A stretch of 64,000 nucleotides of DNA, taken from the NCBI RefSeq assembly GCF_012163145.1, contig NZ_JAAVTX010000009.1:62001-126000 (forward strand). Reading direction: 5' to 3'. Position 1 is the stretch's first letter; each line of letters begins with the position of its first letter. The notes beneath the pieces are model-generated. The model was not told where the DNA came from. It did not search any database and saw only the letters and a list, made by a program, of their open reading frames with translations. Position numbers and translations under genes: made by a program. This document shows positions 25,991 through 36,154 of the stretch, in pieces. This stretch comes from Falsiroseomonas frigidaquae (GTDB lineage Bacteria > Pseudomonadota > Alphaproteobacteria > Acetobacterales > Acetobacteraceae).

Positions 25991-28837
25991 TCAGCCGCGT
26001 TCCGCGCGCCAACGGGCCCAGGCGGAGGTCTCCGGCAGCGCCCGCGGCGCCTCCGCGGGGCCGGTCAGCCGCAGGCCGAGATCCGGCGCCTCCGGCACCG
26101 CCGGCCGGGCCAGCAGGCGCAGATCCAGGGTCGCCCGCGGCAGGTCGATCTCGCCGGCCAGGGTGGCGGTGGCGCCGCCCTCCGCGACCAGACGGGCGGC
26201 ATCCAGCCGCAGCCGGCCCGATGCCAGCGTCGCCTCCACCTCCAGCCGCTCGAAGGCGGTGGCGCCGGACAGCATCGCCTCCCGGATCGCGGCCTCCGCG
26301 ACCAGCGCATCCGGCCCGGCGCTGGCGGCGGAGGCGGCCACCAGGTCGAAGCCGGCCAGCACCCCGTCCCGCAGGTCCAGCTGCAGGCGGCCGGAGACGG
26401 TGGAGACCAGCGCGCCGGGGGAATGCCCCACCGCTTCCAGCGTGAAGCCCAGGTCGCCGCGGGCCGCGGCGAGGTCGATCGGCAGGCCGAACACCGGCTC
26501 GCCCAGCGTCGCTTCGGTCAGGCGGCCACCCAACGCCAGGCGCGGCGGCAGGCCGGGCGGGGTTTCCCCCGTCAGCGTCGCTTCCAGCCGGCCGCCAGCC
26601 AGCCGGGCGCGCAGGCCATCGAGCCGGAAGCCGCCCTCGGAGAGCAGCAGGATGGCGGAGGCGTCCTCCGCCACGGCGCCGCCAATGGCGATCCGGGCCG
26701 CTTCCAGCGCCAGTTCCGCATCCAGCCCGCGCAGCGCCTGCACCCCCAGCGGGTCCAGCGCGCGCCAGCCCGGGAAGGGCAGCGGCAGGCTCTCCGCCGT
26801 CACCCGTCCGGTCAGGCGCGGCCGGGGCTGCGCCGTATCCAGCGCCAGTGCGCCGCGCGCCCGCAGGGAAGCGGCAACCAGCTCGAAGCTCTCCGCGCTG
26901 ATGCCGCGCGGCCCGCCGGCCAGCGAGGCGATCAGGGAAAACGACCCCTCCCCCAGCCATTCCCCGGCGCTGAGCCCGAAGGCCTCGGACAGCAGCCGCG
27001 GCGCGCCCGGGTGGCGCAGCGTCACGCCGAGGTTGCCGCGCCGCTGCGGCACATCCAGCGTGCCGGACGCCTCCAGGCGAAGCTCGCCCAGCTCCGCCGT
27101 GCCGCGCAGCGCCAGCGCCTCCATCGTGCCGCCGCCGGACAGGCGCAGCGCCACAGGCAATTCGGCCAGCGCGGTGCGGTCCGGCCATTCGCCCGGCAGC
27201 AGCAGCGACAGGCCGCGGGCGGAGGAGCCGGTGGCCTCGAAGGTCAGATCCTGCAGCCGCAGCTGCGGCGCCAGCGCCAGCACGCCGGAGGCCGCGATAT
27301 CGACTTCCGCCAGCCGCCCGGACAGGCGCCGCAGCGTCAGCCGGCCACCCTCCAGCGCCGCATCCAGCGCCGCGCGTTCCAGCACGGCCTCGCCGCGGAT
27401 CACCCGTTCCGCCGCCAGCCGCAGGTTCAGGTCGACCGTGCCAAGCGCGCGGCCGGCGCGCACCGGGTCGAAGCCCCGCGGCAGCCAGCGCGCCAGGTCC
27501 AGCGTGTTGATGGACAGCCCCAGCCCCAACGCCGGGCGCGCCCCATGGCGCAATACGCCGGCACCGGAGATCTGCAGGTCGCCGAAGCTGGCGGTGAATT
27601 CGGGCATCGCCGCCTGGGCGTCTTCCAGCACCAGCCGCATGCGGCCCTCGCCCCGGCGCAGCAGGGTCGGGTCCAGATCCTCCACCGGCAGGCCCATCGC
27701 CGCCGCGCTGGCGCGCAGATCCGGCCCGGCGAAGCGCGCCACCAGTTCCAGCCGCTGCCCGGCGGTGGCACCGGCGAGGTCGAGCTGCGTCTCGCCCGGC
27801 AGCAGCAGCGAAATATCGGACAGCGTCAGCCGGCCTTCCTCGAGGAAGGCGGCGCCGCGCAGCCTGCGCAGCGTGACGCCGCGATACAGCCCGGCCTCGG
27901 CCGACAGGTCGATGGAGATCGGCCAGGACCGCGTGCCACCCGCCCGCAAGGCGGCGACCCAGCCATCCAGGTCCAGCCGGCTGGCGACCAGCGCGATATC
28001 CAGGCGCGGCGCCGGCGACAGCCGCAGCGCCACCGCGCCGCGCGCCGGATTGCCGGCGATCTCGATCGCCAGTTCATCCGCCGCGATCAACTCGGCGGAG
28101 GCGGAAAGCCGGCCGGCGGCGCGGAACGGGCCGGCGGGGCTGGGCAGCAGGGCCGAAAGGTCGGGGCCGCTGGCCTCCACATTGCCCTCGAAGCCGGTGC
28201 CGGGGATCAGCACGCCGCGGGCATTGCCGAGGATTTCCGGCAGCACCACCGCCATCTCGAAGGTCGCGATGCCGTCCCAGCCCGGCCGGCCGAGCGAGGC
28301 GGTGAAGCGCGTGGCGCGGCCATTCCAGGTGAAGGCGCCCGCCATCTCCAGCGATTGCGACAGGCCGCCGGAGGTCAGCCGGGCGGAGACGCCCTCCAGC
28401 ACCGCATCACCGACGCGTACCCGGCCATCCTCCAGATTGGCGTCGAGCTGGGTGATCCAGGAAGGCGGGCGCAGCGACAGCAGCGGGCCAGGTGGCCAGG
28501 GCAGCGTGAGATCCGCACCGACCAGTGCGATCTCGCGCGGTGCCAGGCGGCCGCCGATCAGCGCGCCGAGGTCGAGCCGCACCCGCAGCAGGCGGGCGGT
28601 GAAGCTGTATTCCTCTCCCGCCTCGCCCACCGCGACGCCGCCGACGCGGACCACCGGCTGCGGCAGCAGGGCGAGTTCCACCGGGCCCTCCAGCGTGACC
28701 GGCCGGCCGAGCTGGGCGGAGGCGAGATCCGCCAGCCGGCCGCGCCAGGGTTCCCAATCCACGAAGCGCGGCCCGATCCACAGGCCCAGGCCGACCAGCC
28801 CGAACAGCAGCAGCAGCGCGGCGAGAAGGCGCTTCAT
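25991..28837 (-). CDS. AsmA family protein (large periplasmic, membrane-anchored)
   Basis: A 948-residue protein with a single N-terminal anchor (MKRLLAALLLLFGLVGLGLWI) followed by the AsmA start pattern FVDWEPWRGRLADLASAQLGRPVTLEGPVELALLPQP. The rest is a long series of short strands alternating with Ala/Leu/Gly-rich turns, as in AsmA/TamB-like proteins that form a hydrophobic groove, and the AsmA C-terminal domain near 800-930 (LQLDLRDGVLAGFDL). Known members help move phospholipids between membranes or affect outer membrane assembly. The start at 28837 places the anchor at the N-terminus. It follows the oxoprolinase gene by 22 bases on the same strand. Confidence 0.87.
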   Translation of the reverse strand: MKRLLAALLLLFGLVGLGLWIGPRFVDWEPWRGRLADLASAQLGRPVTLEGPVELALLPQPVVRVGGVAVGEAGEEYSFTARLLRVRLDLGALIGGRLAPREIALVGADLTLPWPPGPLLSLRPPSWITQLDANLEDGRVRVGDAVLEGVSARLTSGGLSQSLEMAGAFTWNGRATRFTASLGRPGWDGIATFEMAVVLPEILGNARGVLIPGTGFEGNVEASGPDLSALLPSPAGPFRAAGRLSASAELIAADELAIEIAGNPARGAVALRLSPAPRLDIALVASRLDLDGWVAALRAGGTRSWPISIDLSAEAGLYRGVTLRRLRGAAFLEEGRLTLSDISLLLPGETQLDLAGATAGQRLELVARFAGPDLRASAAAMGLPVEDLDPTLLRRGEGRMRLVLEDAQAAMPEFTASFGDLQISGAGVLRHGARPALGLGLSINTLDLARWLPRGFDPVRAGRALGTVDLNLRLAAERVIRGEAVLERAALDAALEGGRLTLRRLSGRLAEVDIAASGVLALAPQLRLQDLTFEATGSSARGLSLLLPGEWPDRTALAELPVALRLSGGGTMEALALRGTAELGELRLEASGTLDVPQRRGNLGVTLRHPGAPRLLSEAFGLSAGEWLGEGSFSLIASLAGGPRGISAESFELVAASLRARGALALDTAQPRPRLTGRVTAESLPLPFPGWRALDPLGVQALRGLDAELALEAARIAIGGAVAEDASAILLLSEGGFRLDGLRARLAGGRLEATLTGETPPGLPPRLALGGRLTEATLGEPVFGLPIDLAAARGDLGFTLEAVGHSPGALVSTVSGRLQLDLRDGVLAGFDLVAASAASAGPDALVAEAAIREAMLSGATAFERLEVEATLASGRLRLDAARLVAEGGATATLAGEIDLPRATLDLRLLARPAVPEAPDLGLRLTGPAEAPRALPETSAWARWRAERG

Positions 28838-28859
28838 GGCGAGGCGGATCCGGCGGTCA

Positions 28860-31800
28860 TCAGGCGGCCGGCGCGCCCCGAGTCCTGCCCCAGCCGCCGC
28901 CACCCGGCGTCTCCAGCCCCAGCACGTCGCCGGGGTTCAGGCTGGCGCGGTCGCAGCCGGCCATCTCCGTGATCGTGCCATCGCTGCGTTCCACCCATTG
29001 CCGCCCCGGCGCCCCGGCCGCGCCGCCATGCAGGCCATGCGGCGGAACGCGGCGGCGGGATGCGACGATGACGGCCTCCATCGGCCGCAGGAAGCGGATG
29101 CGCCGGCGGCTGCCATCGCCACCCGCCCATTGCCCGGCACCGCCCGACCCGCGCCGGATGGCGAACTCCTCGAGCCGCACGGGGTAGCGGAGTTCCAGCA
29201 CTTCAGGGTCCGTCATGCGCGTGTTGGTCATATGCGTCTGCACGGCGGAGGTTCCGGCGAAACCGGGGCCGGCGCCGGTGCCGCCGCATACGGTCTCGTA
29301 GTATTGGTAAACCGCATCGCCGAAAAGCAGGTTGTTCATGGTGGCCTGGGCCGAGGCGCAGGCATCCAGCGCCGCCAGCAGGGCGTTGCAGGTCATCTGG
29401 CTGACCTCCGTATTGCCCGCCACCACCGCCGCGCCGCCGCCCGGGCCGCCGGCACGCGGGGCGAGGAAGCTGCCCTCCGGCACGATGATCTCGAGCGGCA
29501 CCAGGCAGCCATCGTTGAGCGGGATCTCCTCCCCCACCAGGCAGCGGAAGCAGTACAGCACCACCGCCCGGCAGACCGCCGCGGGAGCGTTGAAGTTGTC
29601 CGGCCGCTGTGGCCCGGTGCCGCTAAAATCGATGGTCGCGCTGCGCGTCGCGCGGTTGACGCGGACCGCGACCTTGAGCGGCGTGCCGTCGTCGATGGTT
29701 GTCTCGAAGCTGCCATCGGCCAGCCGGTCGAGCACGGAGCGGACCGCTTCCTCCGCATTGTCCATCACGTGGCGCATATAGGCGCGCACCGTCTCCAGCC
29801 CGAAATCGGCCACGGCGCGACGCAGTTCCTGCACGCCCTTTTCGTTGGCGGCGACCTGCGCGGTGATGTCGGCCACATTCACGTCGGGACTGCGGGCCGG
29901 GTAGCGGGCGCCGGCGAGCAGCGCGCGGAACTCCGCCTCCCGCATCCGCCCCTCGGCGACCAGCAGGAAATCGTCGATGACGACGCCTTCCTCCTCCAGC
30001 GTCTTCGACCCCGGCGGTGTGGAGCCGGGGGTGAGGCCGCCGATATCGGCGTGGTGGCCGCGGGAGCCGACGAAGAACAGGATCTCCTTCCCTGCCTCAT
30101 CGAACACCGGGGTGATGACGGTGACATCGGGCAGATGGGTACCGCCGTTGAACGGGTTGTTAAGCGCCACGACATCGCCGGGCCGCAGCGTGGCGGACCG
30201 GGACCGGATGACGGTGCGCACGCTTTCGCCCATGGCGCCGAGATGCACCGGCACATGCGGCGCATTGGCCACCAGGCGTCCGGTCTCGTCGAAGATGGCG
30301 CAGGAGAAGTCGAGTCGTTCCTTGATGTTCACCGACAGCGACGTGTTCTGCAGCACGGCGCCGGTCTGTTCGGCGATGGACATGAACAGGTTGTTGAACA
30401 GCTCCAGCATCACCGGGTCCACCCGGCTGGCATCGGCGATGCGCGCCGCTTCCCGCTGTTCCGTCCGCCGCAGGATCATGTGGTTGCGCGCCGTCACCTC
30501 CGCGGTCCAGCCGGGCTCCACCACCGTGGTGGCGATCGCCTCCCGGATCAGCGCCGGGCCGGCGATGCGGTCGCCAGCGCGCAGCGCCTCGCGGTCCAGC
30601 ACCGGGGCCTGGTGCGCCGCACCGGCCATGAAGACCGGCACCTCGGCCAGCGCGTCCGGCGCCTTGCCGGCGGCGCGTTCGGCCAGCGCGGCCTCGTCCA
30701 CCTGCTCGCCGGGCGAGGTCACTTCCACCACGCAGGCTTCCACCACCACCTGGCGCTCGGGCGTGGCGAAGCCGAAGCGCTGGCGATGGGCGTTGGTGAA
30801 GGCTTCCAGAACCTGCTCATGCGTGCCGAAGGGCACGGCCAGAAAGCTGTCGGTGCCGGCATAGCGCAGATGCAGCCGGCGGGCGGCGCGCAGCGCGGCG
30901 GCGGCGGCGCCCTGGCGCACCAGTTCCTCCCGCCCCGCCTGGTCCAGCGCGTCCAGGCGCTGGGCGAGGTCGTCCATGCCCTTCGGGCTCAGCGGCGCCT
31001 CGACCGCCGCCTCGCGGATCGCGCTCTGGTCGGCCAGGCCCATCCCGTACGCCGAGAGCACGCCGGCGAAGGGGTGCAGGAACACGGTCTCCATGCCGAG
31101 CTCATCCGCCACAAGGCAGGCATGCTGGCCGCCGGCGCCACCAAAGCATTGCAGGGCGTAGCGGGTGACGTCGTGGCCCTTCTGGATCGAGACCTGCTTG
31201 ATGGCATTGGCCATATTGGCGACGGCGACGCGGAGAAAACCTTCCGCCACCGCCTGCGGGTCCTGGGGCTGGCCGGTGGCGGCTTCAATCTCCGCCGCCA
31301 GGGCCGTGAACTTCGCGCGGACGATCCCGGCATCCAGCGGCTGATTGCCATCGGGGCCGAAGATGGCGGGAAACTGCGCCGGCTGGATCTTGCCGACCAT
31401 CACATTCGCATCCGTCACGGTTAGCGGGCCGCCGCGGCGGTAGCAGGCCGGGCCGGGCACCGCGCCCGCGCTTTCCGGGCCGACGCGGAAACGCGCGCCA
31501 TCGAATTTCAGGATCGAACCGCCGCCGGCGGCGACGGTGTTGATCGCCATCATCGGCGCCCGCATCCGCACGCCCGCAACCTGCGTCTCGAAGGCGCGCT
31601 CGAACTCGCCGGCATAGAGCGCAACATCGGTGCTGGTGCCGCCCATGTCGAAGCCGATGATTTTTTCAAATCCCGCCATGGCGGCGGTGCGCGCGGCGCC
31701 GACGATGCCGCCGGCGGGGCCGGAGAGGATCGCATCCTTGCCCTGGAAGCTGCGCGCCTCGGCCAGCCCGCCGGAGGATTGCATGAAGTAGAGCTTCACA

Positions 31801-32492
31801 CCGGGGAGTTCGCCGGCCACCTGCTCCACATAGCGGCGCAGGATCGGCGAGAGGTAGGCATCCACCACCGTGGTATCGGTCCGCGGCACGATCCGCGGCA
31901 GGGGCGAGGCCTCGTGGCTCAGGCTGATCTGGGTGAAGCCCGCATCGCGCGCCAATTCGCCGATGCGGATCTCGTGCGCCGGATAGGCCCAGGCATGCAT
32001 GAAGGCGATGGCGACGGCGCGGATGCCCTTCGCATGCGCCTCGGCCAGCGCGGAGCGCGCCGCAGCCTCGTCCAGCGCCTCGATCTCGGTGCCGTCCACC
32101 GCCATGCGGCCGCCGATCTCGGCGACGCTTTCCTGCAGCAGTTCGGGCAGCTTCACCTGCAGGTCGAACAGCCGCGGGCGGGCCTGGTTGCCGATGCGGG
32201 TCATGTCGGCGAAGCCGCGATTGACCAGCAGCAGCACCCGTTCGCCCTTGCGTTCCAGCAGCGCGTTGGTGGCGACCGTGGTGCCCATCTTCACCGCCTC
32301 GATGGTGCCGGGCGGGATGGGTGCATCGGGCGCAAGGCCGAGGCAGGCGCGGATGCCGGCCACCGCGGCATCGCGGTAGCGGCCGGGATTCTCCGACAGC
32401 AGCTTGCTGGTGGTGAGGCGCCCCTGCGGGTCGCGCGCCACGATATCCGTGAAGGTGCCGCCACGATCGATCCAGAACTGCCAGCCGCTCAT
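28860..32492 (-). CDS. 5-oxoprolinase / hydantoinase A+B fusion
   Basis: ATP-dependent hydrolysis of 5-oxoproline (pyroglutamate) to glutamate is the best-known reaction of this architecture. The 1210-residue chain has the HyuA N-terminal domain ([19 protein letters not shown] at the start), the actin-like HyuA core with [14 protein letters not shown] near residue 275 and a C-terminal HyuA region to about 690, then the HyuB domain ([27 protein letters not shown] onward to the end, with PGGGGWG near the C-terminus). Separate hyuA and hyuB genes act on hydantoins; the fused single chain favours oxoprolinase. ATG at 32492 was preferred to a GTG six bases upstream. It is divergent from a MarR-type gene. 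Confidence 0.9.
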   Translation of the reverse strand: MSGWQFWIDRGGTFTDIVARDPQGRLTTSKLLSENPGRYRDAAVAGIRACLGLAPDAPIPPGTIEAVKMGTTVATNALLERKGERVLLLVNRGFADMTRIGNQARPRLFDLQVKLPELLQESVAEIGGRMAVDGTEIEALDEAAARSALAEAHAKGIRAVAIAFMHAWAYPAHEIRIGELARDAGFTQISLSHEASPLPRIVPRTDTTVVDAYLSPILRRYVEQVAGELPGVKLYFMQSSGGLAEARSFQGKDAILSGPAGGIVGAARTAAMAGFEKIIGFDMGGTSTDVALYAGEFERAFETQVAGVRMRAPMMAINTVAAGGGSILKFDGARFRVGPESAGAVPGPACYRRGGPLTVTDANVMVGKIQPAQFPAIFGPDGNQPLDAGIVRAKFTALAAEIEAATGQPQDPQAVAEGFLRVAVANMANAIKQVSIQKGHDVTRYALQCFGGAGGQHACLVADELGMETVFLHPFAGVLSAYGMGLADQSAIREAAVEAPLSPKGMDDLAQRLDALDQAGREELVRQGAAAAALRAARRLHLRYAGTDSFLAVPFGTHEQVLEAFTNAHRQRFGFATPERQVVVEACVVEVTSPGEQVDEAALAERAAGKAPDALAEVPVFMAGAAHQAPVLDREALRAGDRIAGPALIREAIATTVVEPGWTAEVTARNHMILRRTEQREAARIADASRVDPVMLELFNNLFMSIAEQTGAVLQNTSLSVNIKERLDFSCAIFDETGRLVANAPHVPVHLGAMGESVRTVIRSRSATLRPGDVVALNNPFNGGTHLPDVTVITPVFDEAGKEILFFVGSRGHHADIGGLTPGSTPPGSKTLEEEGVVIDDFLLVAEGRMREAEFRALLAGARYPARSPDVNVADITAQVAANEKGVQELRRAVADFGLETVRAYMRHVMDNAEEAVRSVLDRLADGSFETTIDDGTPLKVAVRVNRATRSATIDFSGTGPQRPDNFNAPAAVCRAVVLYCFRCLVGEEIPLNDGCLVPLEIIVPEGSFLAPRAGGPGGGAAVVAGNTEVSQMTCNALLAALDACASAQATMNNLLFGDAVYQYYETVCGGTGAGPGFAGTSAVQTHMTNTRMTDPEVLELRYPVRLEEFAIRRGSGGAGQWAGGDGSRRRIRFLRPMEAVIVASRRRVPPHGLHGGAAGAPGRQWVERSDGTITEMAGCDRASLNPGDVLGLETPGGGGWGRTRGAPAA

Positions 32493-32568
32493 GCCCACAC
32501 CCCTTCGGTCGGTCGCTGATCACATCCGGCGCCGCATCGTGCAAGGCTGCCCGGACGTTCCGCATTCA

Positions 32569-32594
32569 TTGACAATTTACCAACAAATCGTCAA
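32569..32594. promoter_or_regulatory. Inverted repeat in the oxoprolinase/MarR divergent promoter region
   Basis: TTGACAATTT (32569-32578) and AAATCGTCAA (32585-32594) match as inverted arms at nine of ten positions around a six-base centre. It lies in the 131 bases between the two divergent genes. The left arm contains a perfect TTGACA -35 box for the rightward gene. A size of 26 bases with AT-rich inner arms suits a MarR-dimer operator, so control of both genes is likely. Confidence 0.6.
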
Positions 32595-32623
32595 CGTATT
32601 CCGGCAGCGACAGGGAGATCTCG

Positions 32624-33130
32624 ATGCCTGGCCAACCCGTGGTCTCCTCGGCGCATCTCGCCGCAGGCGCCTCCCCTGCCCTGTCGGAGGTGGAGTACGG
32701 GCTGATCCTGGCCGGCCACGGCTTCCACCGCTGGATGGTGCGCTGCATGGCCGCCGCCGGGCGGCCCGGCATGTCGGCCACCGAGATCCTCATCCTGCAC
32801 ACCGTCCGTCACCGCGACCGGCCGAAGCGCCTGGCGGATATCCTGCTGGTGCTGGACATCGAGGATACGCACATCGCCAGCTACGCCATCCGCAAGCTGC
32901 ATGAAGCCGGGCTGGTCGCCACCAGCCGCGCGGGCAAGGAAAAGCTGGTGGCCGCCACCGAGGCCGGCGCCGCGCTCTGTGCCGCCTATGCCGAAGTGCG
33001 CGAACGGCTGCTCGCCCGCCCGCTGCGCGGCGCCGGCCCGGCGGAGGACCAGCTTTCGCAGGTTGCGGAACTTCTGCGCGGCCTGTCCGGCTTCTACGAC
33101 CAGGCCGCGCGGGCCGCTGCCACCCTGTAG
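32624..33130 (+). CDS. MarR-type winged-helix transcriptional regulator
   Basis: A 168-residue regulator. The middle part is a winged helix: SATEILILHTVRHRDRPKRLADILLVLDIEDTHIASYAIRKLHEAGLVATSRAGKEKLVAATEAG, with flanking helices that would dimerise (FHRWMVRCMAAAG before it and VAELLRGLSGFYDQAARAA after). It matches the HTH_27/MarR group. It faces the oxoprolinase gene with a strong inverted repeat in between, so it probably responds to a related metabolite; the ligand is not known. A GGGAGA ribosome site precedes the start. Confidence 0.82.
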   Translation: MPGQPVVSSAHLAAGASPALSEVEYGLILAGHGFHRWMVRCMAAAGRPGMSATEILILHTVRHRDRPKRLADILLVLDIEDTHIASYAIRKLHEAGLVATSRAGKEKLVAATEAGAALCAAYAEVRERLLARPLRGAGPAEDQLSQVAELLRGLSGFYDQAARAAATL

Positions 33131-33178
33131 CCCGGCGCCGGTCCGTGCTAGCACCGCGCGGACAGGGGTGAGGAACGC

Positions 33179-33949
33179 TTGAGCATCTGGGGCAAATTGC
33201 TGGGCGGAGTCGCTGGCTTCGTCACCGGCGGGCCACTCGGCGCGGTGATGGGCGCCGCCCTCGGCCATGCGGCGGACCAGGGGCCGGGCGGGCGCGTTGC
33301 GCCCGGCGCGGCGGATCTGGCCGCGCTGCTCGGCAATCGCGAAACGCTGTTCGCGATCTCCGTCATCGTGCTCTCGGCCAAGCTGGCCAAGGCGGATGGG
33401 CCCGTGCAGCGGTCGGAGATTGACGCCTTCAAGGCGATGTTCCGCATCCCGCCGGAAAACCTGCGCGAAGTGGCGCAGATGTTCGACGAGGCACGCCGCG
33501 ACACCGGCGGCTGGGAGCCTTTTGCCGAACGGCTCGGCGAGGCCTTCGCCGACAACCGCGCGATGCTGGAGGATGTGCTGGCCGCGCTGTTCTACATCGC
33601 CCGCGCCGATGGCCCGATGACCAAGGGCGAACTGCGCGTGCTGCAGGGCGTGCACCAGCGCTTCGGCCTGGATGCGGCCGCCTGGGACCGCGCCAAGGGC
33701 GGCCAGGCCGGACAGGGCGGTGCCGCGCAGCGGCGGGTGGAGGAGATCGACGCCTATTCCGTGCTCGGCCTGCCGGCCAGCGCGACGGATGAGGAAGTGC
33801 GGCTCGCCTGGCGCAAGCTGATGCGGGAGAATCACCCGGACGGCCTGGCCGCGCGCGGCGTGCCGGCGGAATTCGTCGACCGCGCGACGCGCAAGGTGGC
33901 AGAGATCAACGCCGCCTGGGACCGCATCAAGCGGCAGCGCGGGCTGTGA
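33179..33949 (+). CDS. TerB-DnaJ domain co-chaperone-like protein (DjlA-like)
   Basis: A 256-residue protein from a TTG start at 33179, five bases after GAGGA; no ATG gives the N-terminal segment. It begins SIWGKLLGGVAGFVTGGPLGAVMGAALGH, a glycine-rich hydrophobic stretch that could insert in the membrane as in DjlA, then an acidic helical TerB-like domain (VLSAKLAKADGPVQRSEIDAF, YIARADGPMTKGELRVLQGV, about 55-165), then a C-terminal J domain with the HPD motif in MRENHPDG. It should stimulate DnaK. The last codons (DRIKRQRGL-stop) recur twice downstream in an 89-base repeat. Confidence 0.87.
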   Translation: MSIWGKLLGGVAGFVTGGPLGAVMGAALGHAADQGPGGRVAPGAADLAALLGNRETLFAISVIVLSAKLAKADGPVQRSEIDAFKAMFRIPPENLREVAQMFDEARRDTGGWEPFAERLGEAFADNRAMLEDVLAALFYIARADGPMTKGELRVLQGVHQRFGLDAAAWDRAKGGQAGQGGAAQRRVEEIDAYSVLGLPASATDEEVRLAWRKLMRENHPDGLAARGVPAEFVDRATRKVAEINAAWDRIKRQRGL

Positions 33950-34127
33950 GGCTGCTTCAGCGGTCCCAGGCCCTTGCCAGAACCTCCGCGCCACGCGCGG
34001 AGGATCGGGACCGCATCAAGCGGCAGCGCGGGCTGTGAGGCTGCGCCAGCGGTCGCAGGCCCTTGCCAGAACCTCCGCGCCGCGCGCGGAGGATCGGGAC
34101 CGCATCAAGCGCCAGAGGGGCCTTTGA
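33918..34127. repeat. 89-base tandem repeat at the end of the DnaJ-like gene, about 2.4 copies
   Basis: Units starting with GGGACCGCATCAAGCG occur at 33918, 34007 and 34096, exactly 89 bases apart. Units one and two agree at all but a few positions; each holds the coding tail DRIKRQRGL-stop and a hairpin with CCTCCGCG/CGCGGAGG arms. The third, truncated unit still encodes DRIKRQRGL-stop, but five of its last six codons differ by synonymous changes. Its TGA (34125-34127) overlaps the TTG start of the amidase gene. Confidence 0.9.
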
Positions 34128-34804
34128 TACGCATCCGCGACCTGCCCAGCCCGAACCAGGATGAACGCCCGCAGCCGGTGGACATGCTGGTGCTGCATTA
34201 CACCGGCATGCGCAGCGGCGCGGAGGCGATCGCGCGGCTGCGCGACCCGGCCTCCCGCGTTTCCAGCCACTATGTGGTGGAGGAGGATGGCGCGGTGTTC
34301 CGGCTGGTGCCGGAGGATCGCCGCGCCTGGCATGCCGGCATCTCCCACTGGCGCGGGCAGGACCTGCTGAACGGACGCTCGATCGGCATCGAGATCGTCA
34401 ATCCCGGCCATGAATTCGGCTACCGCCCCTTCCCTGCCCTGCAGATGGCCGCGGTCTGCGACCTGTGCCTCGAGATCCTGTCGCGCCACGCCATCGCGCC
34501 GCGCGACGTGGTGGCGCATTCCGACATCGCGCCGGACCGCAAGGACGATCCGGGCGAGTTGTTCGACTGGCGGGGCCTCGCCGCCAATGGCGTCGGCCTG
34601 TGGCCCGAGGGTGGGGCGGTGCCGGATGCGGATGCGCCGACGCTGCTCGCCCGCATCGGCTACCGCGCGGACCTGCCCCTGCCGGTGCTGCTGCGCGCCT
34701 TCCAGCGCCGCTGGCGCCCCACGCGCATCGATGGGCAGGCGGATGCGGAGACGCTGGCGCGGCTGGCCGCGGTGGCCGCGGCGGTGACCTCGACCCGGGA
34801 TTGA
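34124..34804 (+). CDS. AmpD-type N-acetylmuramoyl-L-alanine amidase
   Basis: Zinc amidase that splits the bond between N-acetylmuramic acid and L-alanine in peptidoglycan fragments, used in wall recycling. The 226-residue protein has His25 (LHYTG), HAGISHWRG, His132 (VAHSDIAP), Lys140 and Asp142; the spacing from His132 to Lys140 and Asp142 equals that of the catalytic and zinc residues of E. coli AmpD. No signal peptide is visible, which fits the cytoplasmic AmpD. The C-terminal 45 residues resemble a peptidoglycan-binding helix bundle. The TTG start at 34124 follows AGAGGGG by four bases; no ATG is suitable. Confidence 0.9.
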   Translation: MIRIRDLPSPNQDERPQPVDMLVLHYTGMRSGAEAIARLRDPASRVSSHYVVEEDGAVFRLVPEDRRAWHAGISHWRGQDLLNGRSIGIEIVNPGHEFGYRPFPALQMAAVCDLCLEILSRHAIAPRDVVAHSDIAPDRKDDPGELFDWRGLAANGVGLWPEGGAVPDADAPTLLARIGYRADLPLPVLLRAFQRRWRPTRIDGQADAETLARLAAVAAAVTSTRD

Positions 34805-34814
34805 GGACCGGGGC

Positions 34815-35348
34815 ATGACCGCCGCGCGGGTCGCCGCGATGCTGGCGGCCAGCCCGGGTCATCGCGATGCCTTGCAGGCGCTGGCGCTCGCCGGTCCGCG
34901 TGGCGGCTGGCTCGGCGCCGGCTTCGTGCGGAATACGGTGTGGGACATGCTGTGTGGCCGCGCGCCCGAGGTGACGGCGCTGGACGACCTGGACGTGGTG
35001 CATCTGGACCACGCCTCCGCCGATGCGGTTTTCGAGGCCGCCTTGCGCGCCGCCCGTCCCGGCCTGCGCTGGTCGGTGAAGAACCAGGCGCGGATGGCGG
35101 CCCGGCATGGCCATGCACCCTACCCCGACCTCGCCGCCGCACTCGCCCGCTGGCCGGAAACCGCAACCGCCGTCGCGGCGCGCTGCGCGACGGGCGGCAT
35201 CGAGATCCTGGCGCCGCATGGCGTGGCTGATCTGCTCGGACTGGTGCTGCGGTCGCCACCGCGGGGCGACCCCGCCGTGCTGCGCGCGCGCATGGCCGCC
35301 AAGGGCTGGCTGCAGCGCTGGCCCGATTTGCGCGTGATCACCGATTGA
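34815..35348 (+). CDS. Nucleotidyltransferase family protein (NTP_transf_6)
   Basis: A 177-residue protein with the small nucleotidyltransferase-like fold of the DUF925/NTP_transf_6 family: WLGAGFVRNTVWDMLCG near residues 34-50 (where the usual GS motif is degenerate), an acidic strand LDDLDVVHLD near 57-66 that may bind metal, RWSVKNQARMAARHGHAPY, and the C-terminal GIEILAPHGVADLLGL. The substrate is unknown. It starts ten bases after the amidase gene and its stop is about 30 bases before the RNase P RNA gene. Confidence 0.82.
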   Translation: MTAARVAAMLAASPGHRDALQALALAGPRGGWLGAGFVRNTVWDMLCGRAPEVTALDDLDVVHLDHASADAVFEAALRAARPGLRWSVKNQARMAARHGHAPYPDLAAALARWPETATAVAARCATGGIEILAPHGVADLLGLVLRSPPRGDPAVLRARMAAKGWLQRWPDLRVITD

Positions 35349-35378
35349 CCCGGCGGCGCGCACGCGCGATGTGACGCG

Positions 35379-35819
<441 letters not shown>

Positions 35820-36154
35820 CTTCCTGCTGCGGCACGGTTTAGCTTGCTCTGGAACAAGAACAAACCACGAATACATGAACCGGCGGGTCATCACGCGCAG
35901 TTTTCTCTGCACTCCCCTCAGAACGTGACGCTAATCAACTGTTAAGACGCGATTTTAGCTGTGGACAGACCGGCCTCCCGCCGGGATTTAGCTTGCTTGC
36001 CCGGAAAATCCCGGATATTCCCTGGTTATCCCATGCGGGGCCCTGCTCGGGGGGGCATTTTGGGCTTGCAAGGGATGGTCGGGCGAGCCGGCGAGGTCGG
36101 GGGGCCTCGCCGGCCGCTGAGTGGGGAATTCATCGGGGGCAACAGCATCGCGCG
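35820..36154. other. Intergenic leader between rnpB and mraZ
   Basis: About 335 bases without a gene, ahead of the whole division cluster, so the main dcw promoter should be here. TTTAGCTTGCT occurs twice (35838-35848 and 35987-35997). A weak promoter, TTGCTT (35993-35998) and GATATT (36014-36019) with a 15-base gap, is the best I can find. Further down lie regularly spaced GGG triplets that may be MraZ sites, and a GGCGAGG/CCTCGCC hairpin just before 36115. Confidence 0.5.
36061..36084 (+). promoter_or_regulatory. Possible MraZ box
   Basis: TGGGC (36061-36065), AGGGA (36071-36075) and CGGGC (36080-36084) follow at steps of 10 and 9 bases, with a run of seven Gs one step earlier. MraZ is known to bind repeats of a TGGG-type pentamer spaced by five bases upstream of its own gene. 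The match is partial, so this is a candidate only. Confidence 0.3.

Noticed and set aside
25551-31424. Very long plus-strand open frame opposite the AsmA and oxoprolinase genes
   Set aside because: Its product is low-complexity (Arg, Ser, Pro, Gln, His) and matches no fold, while the minus strand encodes two complete recognisable proteins. Long antisense frames are expected in DNA with such strong third-position GC bias.
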